From NCBI RefSeq assembly GCF_000737515.1, contig NZ_CP006587.1, forward strand, positions 310,001 through 374,000: a stretch of 64,000 nt of DNA. Reading direction: 5' to 3'. Shown piece by piece: positions 24,558 to 32,322 of this stretch. The notes beneath the pieces were generated by a model. That model ran no database searches and was not told the DNA's origin. It saw only the letters and a program-made list of their open reading frames with translations. Numbering within the stretch: the stretch's first letter is position 1; the number at the start of each line of letters is the position of its first letter. Source of the DNA: Hymenobacter sp. APR13 (GTDB lineage Bacteria; Bacteroidota; Bacteroidia; Cytophagales; Hymenobacteraceae). The position numbers and the translations under genes were made by a program.

Positions 24558-25883
24558 ATGAAAGTTCTCAAGTTTGGCGGTACGTCCGTCGGGTCGGCGC
24601 AGCGGATGCGCGAGGTAGCCGAGCTGATTCATGCGCCCCATGAGCGGCGCATCGTGGTGCTGTCGGCCATGAGCGGCACCACCAACACGCTGGTAGGCAT
24701 TGCCGAGCTGCTGCGCGCCGAGGACGTGGCCGCCGCCACGGCCCGCATCGAAATCATGCGCCAAGACTACCTGATGGTGGCCCGCGAGCTGCTGCCCGAT
24801 GCCGCCCTGGCCGCCGCCGCCAGCAAAGACCTCGACACCGTATTCCGCACCCTGTTCGACCTCACGCGGCAGCCGCTGTCGGCCTCGGGTGAGCGGGTGA
24901 TTCTGGCCCAGGGCGAGCTGCTGAGCACCTGCCTGTTTCACCACTACCTGACCAGCGTGCTGCACCGCGACGCCGTGTTGCTGCCGGCGCTGGAGTTCAT
25001 GCGCCTCGACCACAACGACGAGCCCGACGCCGACTACATCCGGGAGCACCTGCAGGCGCAGCTGGCGCAGCATGAAGGCCGGCCGCTGTTCGTCACGCAG
25101 GGCTACATCTGCCGCAATGCGCATGGCAAAACCGATAACCTCAAGCGCGGCGGCTCCGACTACTCGGCCTCGCTGATCGGGGCCGCCGCCGATGCCACCG
25201 AAATCCAGATCTGGACCGACATCGATGGGCTGCACAACAACGACCCGCGCGTGGTGGAAGGCACCTACCCGATCCGCGAGCTGTCGTTTGACGAGGCCGC
25301 CGAGCTGGCGTACTTCGGGGCCAAGATTCTGCACCCCAGCTCCATTCTGCCGGCCGCCAAGCACGGCATTCCGGTGCGCCTGCTGAACACCATGCAGCCC
25401 GAAGCGCCCGGCACGCTCATTTCCAGTCAGACCGGTTCCGAGCCCATCAAGGCCGTGGCGGCCAAAGACGGGCTGGTGGCCATCAACATCAAGTCGAGCC
25501 GGATGCTGCTGGCGCACGGTTTCCTGCGCAGCGTGTTCGAGGTGTTCGAGCGGCACCGCACGTCCATCGACATGATTACGACCTCGGAAGTGGCCGTGTC
25601 GCTCACCATCGACGACGCCACCCACCTGCCCCAGATTCTGGAGGAGCTGCGCGGCTTCGGCACCGTGGAAGTGGACCGCGACCAGACCATTATCTGCCTC
25701 GTCGGCAACCTGATCCAGGAAACCAACGGCGCTGCCCGCCTCGTATTCGACTCACTGGCCGACGTGCCGCTGCGCATGATTTCGTACGGCGGCTCGCCCA
25801 ACAACATCAGCCTGCTGGTGCACTCCTCCGACAAAGTACGCACCCTGAAAGCCCTGAACGCCGGCCTGTTTCAGCGAGCCTAA
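24558..25883 (+). CDS. lysC: Aspartate kinase
   Basis: 441 residues; phosphorylates aspartate as the entry step to lysine, threonine, methionine and diaminopimelate. The N-terminal kinase domain has VLKFGGTSVGSAQRM, VVLSAMSGTTNTLV, GERVILAQGELLS, VTQGYICRNAHGKTDNLKRGGSDYSASL and IWTDIDGLHNNDPRVV. It is followed by two ACT regulatory domains (about 300-441, including INIKSSRMLLAHGFL and ICLVGNLIQET), pointing to feedback control. There is no fused homoserine dehydrogenase domain. lysA follows after 157 bases that carry a palindrome. Confidence 0.95.
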   Translation: MKVLKFGGTSVGSAQRMREVAELIHAPHERRIVVLSAMSGTTNTLVGIAELLRAEDVAAATARIEIMRQDYLMVARELLPDAALAAAASKDLDTVFRTLFDLTRQPLSASGERVILAQGELLSTCLFHHYLTSVLHRDAVLLPALEFMRLDHNDEPDADYIREHLQAQLAQHEGRPLFVTQGYICRNAHGKTDNLKRGGSDYSASLIGAAADATEIQIWTDIDGLHNNDPRVVEGTYPIRELSFDEAAELAYFGAKILHPSSILPAAKHGIPVRLLNTMQPEAPGTLISSQTGSEPIKAVAAKDGLVAINIKSSRMLLAHGFLRSVFEVFERHRTSIDMITTSEVAVSLTIDDATHLPQILEELRGFGTVEVDRDQTIICLVGNLIQETNGAARLVFDSLADVPLRMISYGGSPNNISLLVHSSDKVRTLKALNAGLFQRA

Positions 25884-26017
25884 CCCCCTCTCCAAAAGAG
25901 AGGGGGGACTAGCTGTAGAAAAATAGTTTTCACTCACCTTTTCATATCTCACTCCCAGCCCATTTCCAGCTTTCTAGTAGGCTAGAAACTAGTTCCCCCT
26001 CTCTTTTGGAGAGGGGG
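25884..26017. repeat. Repeat family D: CCCCCTCTCCAAAAGAGAGG palindrome
   Basis: Arms at 25884-25912 and 25989-26017 (29 bases) pair with one mismatch around an AT-rich 76-base spacer. Each arm is itself a hairpin (CCCCCTCTC - CAAAAG - AGAGGGGG-like). It lies between lysC and lysA. This motif is widespread in unrelated bacteria and of unknown function. Confidence 0.8.
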
Positions 26018-26040
26018 CTAGGGGGTGAGGTTTCGTTGAC

Positions 26041-27189
26041 ATGCCTTTCACCCTTGCCCCCGAGCTGCACGCGCAGCCCACCCCTTTCTACCACTACGAC
26101 CTGGGTTTGCTGGATGCCACGCTCACGGCGCTGCAACAGGCGGCTCGGCCGCGCAACTTCCAGGTGCATTACGCCCTCAAGGCCAACGTCAACCTGCCTG
26201 TCCTGGCCCGCATCAAAGCCCACGGCCTGGGTGCCGACTGCGTGAGTGGCGGCGAAGTGCAGCGGGCTTTGGAAGCTGGTTTCGCGCCGGAGCACGTGGT
26301 GTTTGCGGGCGTGGGCAAGTCAGATGCGGAAATCCGGCTGGCGCTGGCGGCGGATATCTGGTGCTTCAATGCCGAGTCGGCGGAGGAGCTGGCGGTGCTG
26401 AATGAGCTGGCCTGCGCGCAGAACCGCACGGCGCGGGTAGCCCTGCGCATCAACCCCAACGTGGACGCCCATACTCACGCCTACATCACCACCGGCCTGG
26501 AAGCCAACAAGTTCGGTATCAGCCTCGCCGATCTGCCGGCCGTGGTGGCGCAGTTCGGCAGCTGGCCGCACCTGGAGCTGGTGGGCCTGCACGCCCACAT
26601 CGGCTCCCAGATTACCGACCTCAACGTATTTGCCGAGCTCAGTCAGCGCCTCAACGAGCTGCAGACTTGGCTGGAAAGCCAGGGCCACCAGCTGCCGCAC
26701 CTCAACGTGGGCGGCGGCCTCGGCATCAACTACGAGCAGCCCGACGGCCAGTTGATTCCGGATTTCGAGGGCTACTTTTCGATGTTTGACCGGCACCTGG
26801 TGCGCCGGCCGGGCCAGCAGGTGCACGTGGAACTGGGCCGCGCCGTGGTGGCGCAGTGCGGCACGCTGCTGAGCCGGGTGCTCTACGTGAAGCAGAGCCA
26901 GTCCACGCGCTTCGCCATTCTGGATGCCGGCATGACTGAGCTGATGCGCCCGGCCCTCTACGGCAGCTACCACCACATCCAGAACCTGAGCAGCACCGCC
27001 CCCGAGCTGCTCTACGACGTGGTCGGCCCCATCTGCGAGTCGTCGGACACGTTCCGCAAAGCCGTGCCGCTGCCCGAAACCCGGCGCGGCGACCTGGTGG
27101 CCATCCGCTCGGCCGGGGCCTATGGCGAGGTGATGTCGTCGGGCTACAACCTGCGCGAGAAGGTGGCGGCGGTGTACGTGGGCGGGTAA
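26041..27189 (+). CDS. lysA: Diaminopimelate decarboxylase
   Basis: 382-residue fold-type III PLP enzyme catalysing the last step of lysine synthesis. PLP lysine Lys47 in VHYALKANVN, then GADCVSGGEVQRAL, RINPNVDAHTHAYITTG, NKFGI, LHAHIGSQI, NVGGGLGINY and the substrate-side motifs VGPICESSDTF and AGAYGEVMSSGYN. Slightly shorter than E. coli LysA, normal for this group. Acts in the same pathway as lysC just upstream. Confidence 0.95.
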   Translation: MPFTLAPELHAQPTPFYHYDLGLLDATLTALQQAARPRNFQVHYALKANVNLPVLARIKAHGLGADCVSGGEVQRALEAGFAPEHVVFAGVGKSDAEIRLALAADIWCFNAESAEELAVLNELACAQNRTARVALRINPNVDAHTHAYITTGLEANKFGISLADLPAVVAQFGSWPHLELVGLHAHIGSQITDLNVFAELSQRLNELQTWLESQGHQLPHLNVGGGLGINYEQPDGQLIPDFEGYFSMFDRHLVRRPGQQVHVELGRAVVAQCGTLLSRVLYVKQSQSTRFAILDAGMTELMRPALYGSYHHIQNLSSTAPELLYDVVGPICESSDTFRKAVPLPETRRGDLVAIRSAGAYGEVMSSGYNLREKVAAVYVGG

Positions 27190-27212
27190 GGCTAGGCGTT
27201 TACAAGCCAAGG

Positions 27213-27300
27213 AACGTCATGCAGAGCGGAGCGAAGCATCTCGCCAGTGTAGTAGTTGTACCACACTGGCGAGATGCTTCGCTCTGCTCTGCATGACGTT
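27213..27300. repeat. Repeat family C, TCATGCAGAGC variant
   Basis: 38-base arms at 27213-27250 and 27263-27300 (AACGTCATGCAGAGCGGAGC...) pair with one mismatch; the loop is 12 bases. It lies 24 bases after the lysA stop. Confidence 0.85.
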
Positions 27301-27387
27301 CTACTTTCTGCGCTTGGAACATGCCACAGCACACGGCAACCTCTGCGCGCGCTGGGAGTTACATACTTACACTTACCGCGCCGCGCC

Positions 27388-28875
27388 ATGAACATTCTGC
27401 TTACCGGAGCCAACGGCTACATTGGCCAGCGTTTGCTGCCGCTGCTGGTAGCGGCCGGCCACCACATAGTGTGCCTCGTGCGCGACCCGCGCCGCTTCGA
27501 GCTGTCGGACAGCCTTCGGGCCAGTGTGACGGTGGCCGAGGGCGACCTACTCAAGCCCGAAACGCTGGCGGCGCTGCCCCTGGAAATCGACGCGGCCTAC
27601 TACCTGGTGCACTCCATGAGCGGCCACGACAAGGACTTTTTCCGGCTGGAGCAGCAGTCGGCCCTGAACTTCCGCGCCTACCTCGACCGCACGAGTGCCC
27701 GGCAGGTGGTGTACCTGTCGGGCATCGCCAACGACCGGGCGCTGAGCGTGCACCTTCGCTCGCGCAAGGGCGTGGAGAAGATTCTGGGCAAGGGCCGCGT
27801 GCCACTCACGGTGCTGCGGGCCAGCATCATCATCGGCTCGGGGTCGGCGTCGTTTGAGATTATCCGGGATTTGGTGGAGAAGCTGCCCGTGATGATTACG
27901 CCGCGCTGGCTGAACTCGCGCTGCCAGCCCATCGGCATCCGCGACGTGATGCACTACCTCATGGCCGTGCTCGATAACGATGCCTGCCTGGGCCGCTCCT
28001 TCGATATCGGCGGGCCCGACGTGCTGACGTACCGGCAGATGCTGCTGGAGCTGGCCGCCGCCCGCGGCTACCGGCGCTACATCGTCACGGTGCCGGTGCT
28101 CACGCCGCGGCTGTCGTCGTGGTGGCTGTTTCTGGTCACGCGCACCACGTTTTCGCTGGCCCAGAGTTTAGTGGAGAGCCTGCGCAACGACACCGTGGCC
28201 ACCCCTAAACGCAGCATTACGGCCGTGGTGCCGCACACCTGCATGAGCTACCGGCAGGCCGTGGACCTGGCCTTCCAGCGCATCGAGCAGAACGAGGTGG
28301 TGAGCAGCTGGAGCGACGCGCTCAGCAGCGGCGTGATGCCCCGCAACTACATGGACCACATCCGGATTCCGCAGTACGGCCTGCTGCAGGACCGCCAGAC
28401 CCTGCGCTTCACCCGCGACCCACAGCAGGTGCTGCAGAACGTGTGGAGCATTGGCGGCGAGCGGGGCTGGTACAAGGTGGACTGGCTTTGGCGCACCCGG
28501 GGCCTCATGGACAAGATGGTGGGCGGCGTGGGACTGCGCCGCGGCCGCCGCTCCCCCACCGACCTGCGCGCCGGCGACCCGCTCGACTTCTGGCGCGTGC
28601 TCGTGGCCGACCGCGCCCAGGGCCGCCTGCTGCTCTACGCCGAAATGAAGCTCCCCGGCGAGGCGTGGCTGCAGTTCCGCCTATTGCCCAACCCCGATGG
28701 CTCGCACACGCTGGAGCAGCTGGCCGCCTTTCGCCCGCGCGGGCTGGCCGGGCGCCTGTACTGGTATTCGCTGGTGCCGTTTCACTTCATCATTTTCAAA
28801 GGCATGATTGAGAACATCGTGCACTACAGCGACTCCGTGCCGCTGCCGGCCGTGGCCGCCAAGCAACCCGCGTAG
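27388..28875 (+). CDS. NAD(P)-binding SDR-type protein with DUF2867 C-terminal domain
   Basis: 495 residues. The N-terminal Rossmann domain starts LLTGANGYIGQRLLPLLVAAGH, with VRDPRRF, YYLVHSMSG and VYLSGIANDR, typical of atypical/extended SDRs related to NmrA-like proteins. The C-terminal part (about 330-495) has SIGGERGWYKVDWLWRTRGL, MDKMVGGVGLRRGRRSPTDL and LPGEAWLQFRL, the DUF2867 domain. This two-domain layout is common and annotated as DUF2867 or oxidoreductase; the substrate is unknown. The start at 27388 (MNILLTGANG) places the glycine-rich loop at the very N-terminus as expected. Confidence 0.88.
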   Translation: MNILLTGANGYIGQRLLPLLVAAGHHIVCLVRDPRRFELSDSLRASVTVAEGDLLKPETLAALPLEIDAAYYLVHSMSGHDKDFFRLEQQSALNFRAYLDRTSARQVVYLSGIANDRALSVHLRSRKGVEKILGKGRVPLTVLRASIIIGSGSASFEIIRDLVEKLPVMITPRWLNSRCQPIGIRDVMHYLMAVLDNDACLGRSFDIGGPDVLTYRQMLLELAAARGYRRYIVTVPVLTPRLSSWWLFLVTRTTFSLAQSLVESLRNDTVATPKRSITAVVPHTCMSYRQAVDLAFQRIEQNEVVSSWSDALSSGVMPRNYMDHIRIPQYGLLQDRQTLRFTRDPQQVLQNVWSIGGERGWYKVDWLWRTRGLMDKMVGGVGLRRGRRSPTDLRAGDPLDFWRVLVADRAQGRLLLYAEMKLPGEAWLQFRLLPNPDGSHTLEQLAAFRPRGLAGRLYWYSLVPFHFIIFKGMIENIVHYSDSVPLPAVAAKQPA

Positions 28876-29425
28876 GACAGCGCGCCCGCCCGCGGCACAC
28901 ACCATAGGCCTCATTCCGTCGTTGTGCTGGCCACCCTAGCCGGTGCGGCCCCAGCCGTTCGTTATCAGGATACGCAGGGTCGCGTTTCGGTGGTAATCAT
29001 GAGCCTATGGAAACATAGGTGGCTCCCAGGCTTGTGCCTGCCGGCTGCCTATCCTATTCAGCTCACAAAAAGCCAGACGCAGGAGCCTGTTCCTTCGAGG
29101 GTTCAAAAATCCCTGATTCCACTTTTTAAACATCTTTATACCAACAATATATATTGCTATAAACCAATTTAAAAAGTCTGACAGTGCGGAATTGTGGTTG
29201 GTGGCAGATAAGGAGTAGGTAGTAGCTTTCCTTCAGTTACCACCCTATTCTTATTCAGCTGGTTTCGGAATGATCCAGCGCGTTGTCGTTAGTGAACTGC
29301 AAGGTGTGTGTGGCCGTCTTTCTTCTGGATTGACGGCCATTTAGTTTCCCCCCCTGCGGTTGCCCTGGCAGTGCGAATAGTGGTTGAATTGCGACCTGTA
29401 ACCCACTTGTATTCCTACTACGCCT
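28876..29425. other. Long intergenic region without a gene
   Basis: About 550 bases, increasingly AT-rich. A small hairpin CCTATG-GAAA-CATAGG lies near 29004, and a terminator-like hairpin TGGCCGTC/GACGGCCA at 29311-29339 is followed by TTTAG. Possible frames are short and unlike known proteins. No clear promoter box for the following gene was found. Confidence 0.5.
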
Positions 29426-31282
29426 ATGCTCTGTACTGTTACGCTGCCGCTGCCCACTGCCGTCGGGCACAGCTACTATACTACGTTCTACCTGCTGGCC
29501 TTCGGCTTGAACCTGGCGCTGCTGGTGTGGGAAGGCCACCGCCGGGGCTACGCCATGCGGCCGTGGCTGGTGGTGCTAGCCTGCACCACGCTTAGCTTTA
29601 TTCTGGGCACCAAGCTGCTGGCCTTGTCGGGGCCGGAGTGGCAGGAGTTGCTGCAGACGGGGCACTGGCCGGGCTCGGGGGCGCGCACGGTGCTGGGCGG
29701 GGCGCTGGCCGGCACACTCACGCTGCTGGCGCTGCGGCGTCCGTTCGGGTTCAGCTGGCACGTGTTCGATGCCTTCACGCTGCCGATGTGCGCGGCGCTG
29801 GCGGTGCAGTGCGTGGGCTGCGTGCTCACCGGCTGCTGCTTCGGCGAGCTGACGGCCGGCAGCTGGGGCCTCACCTATGCGCCCGGCACGCTGCCCTACC
29901 TGTGGCAGGAGGCGCGCGGGTTGCTGGCGCCCGGGGCCGCGCAGTCGTTGCCGGTGCACCCCACGCAGCTGTATTCGCTGGGGCTGTGTGTGGTGGTGGG
30001 CGGCGTACTGGTGCTCACGCGGCACCGGGCGTGGCCGGGCGGCAGCCGCCGTCTGCTGCACCTGGGGCTGCTGCTGGCCGGCCGCTTCCTGATTGAGTTC
30101 TGGCGCGACCCAGCAGGCGAGCAGGTGGGCGCCGAGTTCCACAGCCACGCCGGCCTCGTCCTGAAACAGGTGCAATGGGCGCTGCTGCTGCTGGTGCCGC
30201 TGGTGCTGGGTAGCTGGGGCTGGCTGCTGTACTGCAGCCGGCACACCGCACCGCAGCCCGAGCAGCTGCCCACCCAGCACCCCGTGCGCAACCTGCTGGC
30301 GGTGGCCGGGCTGCTGCTGCTCACGGCCTGGCTGGGGCCGCAGGCTCTCACGCGCCCCGAGGTGCTGGTGGTAAAAACGCTGCTGCTCACGGTGCTGGTG
30401 CTGGAAGGCGGCGTCCTGCTGCTGGGCGCGGCCGGCACGCTACGGCCCGCCCGCGTGGCGCTGCCCCTCACGCTGGCCGCCGGCGTGCTGGTGCTCACCA
30501 GCCAGACGCCCGCCGATTCCAGCAGTGCGCCCTACTTCTCGTTTACGCCCGGCTACGTCGCCGGCCGCTACGATGAAGACGTTACTTATAGCCCGAGTGG
30601 GGGCTGCTCCGGCTCCGGCGGCCCTAGCACCCGCGCCGGCTACTACCACCAATATCGGGCGATGGGCGGCGAAGCTGCCTACACACGGCCCAGCCTCCAC
30701 CGGCCGGGCCGCGTAACCTACGGCATGGGCATCTATGGCGGCAGGGAGTATGTGAATGCGCAGAGCCTTCTCCTAGGCAGCCCGTTTTTGACGGGCAATG
30801 CCACCGACGGACGGCGCTTTCCGCTGTTCGATGTAAACCCATTCATTGTGCGCGACCGTAGCCGGCCTGGCCGTTTCGGCTATGGCGTGCGAGTTGGGCT
30901 GCACATGGGCCATCTGGCCAACGTAGCGCCCGAAAACGCCGAGGACTCGCTAAGAACAGAATACGTCCTGCCCGATGCCAGTATCTGGCTGGGGGTGCGC
31001 CGCACGCTGTTTTTTCAGGCCGATTATGGTAATGGTCTGTTGGCGTTGGGCAACGGCACCGGCCGTTTGGCACTTGGCTCGGGCCTGGGCTCCGACTGGA
31101 ACCGGCAGTTACTGGCTGGAGTGGCACTATCCAACCACACCCCTGGCTTGTGGATGGGTTTCCTGAGTGCCAGCTTCCCGGTCGGCCGCACCGGCCTGTG
31201 GCTGGAACCCTACGGCGCCACCGATTTCGGGCGGCATCGGCAGGTGTCGTTACGGGTGCAATACCGGCTGCAGGCACGCTAG
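29426..31282 (+). CDS. Lgt-like membrane protein fused to a beta-rich C-terminal domain
   Basis: 618 residues. The N-terminal 250 or so form a multi-helix membrane domain of the prolipoprotein diacylglyceryl transferase superfamily: HSYYTTFYLLAFGLNL, GCVLTGCCFGELTAGSWGL, LPVHPTQLYSLG and GRFLIEFWRD. It has the GCxxxGCCxG variant rather than the NFxNxE signature of true Lgt, so it is a paralogue rather than the housekeeping enzyme. More helices follow to about 370. The last 240 residues are hydrophilic and beta-rich (YDEDVTYSPSGGCSGSGG, FGYGVRVGLHMGHL, LFFQADYGNGLLALGNGTGR, VSLRVQYRLQAR), resembling an outer-membrane-barrel or porin-like sequence. Function unknown. Confidence 0.75.
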   Translation: MLCTVTLPLPTAVGHSYYTTFYLLAFGLNLALLVWEGHRRGYAMRPWLVVLACTTLSFILGTKLLALSGPEWQELLQTGHWPGSGARTVLGGALAGTLTLLALRRPFGFSWHVFDAFTLPMCAALAVQCVGCVLTGCCFGELTAGSWGLTYAPGTLPYLWQEARGLLAPGAAQSLPVHPTQLYSLGLCVVVGGVLVLTRHRAWPGGSRRLLHLGLLLAGRFLIEFWRDPAGEQVGAEFHSHAGLVLKQVQWALLLLVPLVLGSWGWLLYCSRHTAPQPEQLPTQHPVRNLLAVAGLLLLTAWLGPQALTRPEVLVVKTLLLTVLVLEGGVLLLGAAGTLRPARVALPLTLAAGVLVLTSQTPADSSSAPYFSFTPGYVAGRYDEDVTYSPSGGCSGSGGPSTRAGYYHQYRAMGGEAAYTRPSLHRPGRVTYGMGIYGGREYVNAQSLLLGSPFLTGNATDGRRFPLFDVNPFIVRDRSRPGRFGYGVRVGLHMGHLANVAPENAEDSLRTEYVLPDASIWLGVRRTLFFQADYGNGLLALGNGTGRLALGSGLGSDWNRQLLAGVALSNHTPGLWMGFLSASFPVGRTGLWLEPYGATDFGRHRQVSLRVQYRLQAR

Positions 31283-31376
31283 TAGCAGGTGCGGCAACTT
31301 AGCCACTTGTAGTCTTCCAGCGCCCTATGCCTCAAATCAGACATAGGTAGAGTATTACCTGTAAGATATGGCAAGC

Positions 31377-32312
31377 TTACTTCTTGGCTGGCGCCCAATT
31401 CTGACTTTTGTGTAACGAATCCAACAGCCTATATAAGCGAGTCAACCCGAATGAACCTATTCCTCCCTTGTCGTCCACCTGCAAGTGGCGGCCATCTGCG
31501 TACGCTATGTGCAGCGTAATATATGGCACGTGGTTGTAACCAACCTGATATTCACGCTTCAGCTTGTCTGGTTGCAGATAATTCACCAACTCGACTAGTT
31601 GTTGTTGTGCACGGCTGGTGAGGGTAGTGCTCAGGTCCTCACACTTCTTTTTAGCTTTATCCAGTACCGGATATTCGCAGGAGTGATAGGTAACGCTGTC
31701 CTGAGGCCCAATGCGTATTGCTATTTCCTCAACTTCGTGATAGACGAAGTGAGAGGCATACAGCAGGCTGTCGACTCGTGTATTCGTGGGAGCAGGATTA
31801 TACTCTATCAAACCGCCAAAACGGTAGGTCAGTAAGAATTCCTGGCGGCCGTCTTTCTCCAGCGGTTCCGTTATCAGAAAGGGCTTGTAATAATCGGAGT
31901 AAGCAATCAGCGGTTGGGTACCTTGATAGACGATGCGTGCTACCGGGCAATACCGGTAAAACTGTCGGCGGAAACGCTCCAGCACCAGACTATCGCCCAT
32001 ATCCAACACACAGATGACTTTGCTTTTGTTGTAATGGCTGCCGGTTATCAGCAGGTCTGTCAGCCCATTTCCATCAACATCTGCCTTCTCCCAAGCCTTG
32101 ATTTTCTCTCGTTTATACAGTCTTTGTACTCGCTTATCTTCAAATCGAAGCTGAGAATCAACAACGAAATTTTTGTAATAATCATCCAATGACCTCACCA
32201 TCTGCTGCACAGCAGAATCCGAGTCCAGCTTCGCTAGCTTTCCTTGCCTTTGAGCAGTAGCAGACCAGCTTGATAACAGCAAGAATATGAATACGGTATA
32301 GGCTTTCAGCAT
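31377..32312 (-). CDS. Secreted hypothetical protein with FG-GAP-like and DUF6438-like regions
   Basis: 311 residues from the ATG at 32312, chosen because it begins a signal peptide (MLKAYTVFIFLLLSSWSATAQ). Near residue 75 lies KADVDGNGLTDLLITG, an FG-GAP/calcium-loop-like motif. The C-terminal part (ITLHIAYADGRHLQVDD..GSFGLTRLYRLLDSL) resembles the DUF6438 pattern. It lies ten bases downstream of topB on the same strand but is probably unrelated to it. Base composition is much less GC-rich than topB, suggesting separate ancestry. Confidence 0.65.
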   Translation of the reverse strand: MLKAYTVFIFLLLSSWSATAQRQGKLAKLDSDSAVQQMVRSLDDYYKNFVVDSQLRFEDKRVQRLYKREKIKAWEKADVDGNGLTDLLITGSHYNKSKVICVLDMGDSLVLERFRRQFYRYCPVARIVYQGTQPLIAYSDYYKPFLITEPLEKDGRQEFLLTYRFGGLIEYNPAPTNTRVDSLLYASHFVYHEVEEIAIRIGPQDSVTYHSCEYPVLDKAKKKCEDLSTTLTSRAQQQLVELVNYLQPDKLKREYQVGYNHVPYITLHIAYADGRHLQVDDKGGIGSFGLTRLYRLLDSLHKSQNWAPAKK

Positions 32313-32322
32313 ACTATGCGAG

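Noticed and set aside
13851-27300. Intergenic palindromes considered as a CRISPR array
   Set aside because: The copies are kilobases apart, differ in arm sequence and have no regular spacers.
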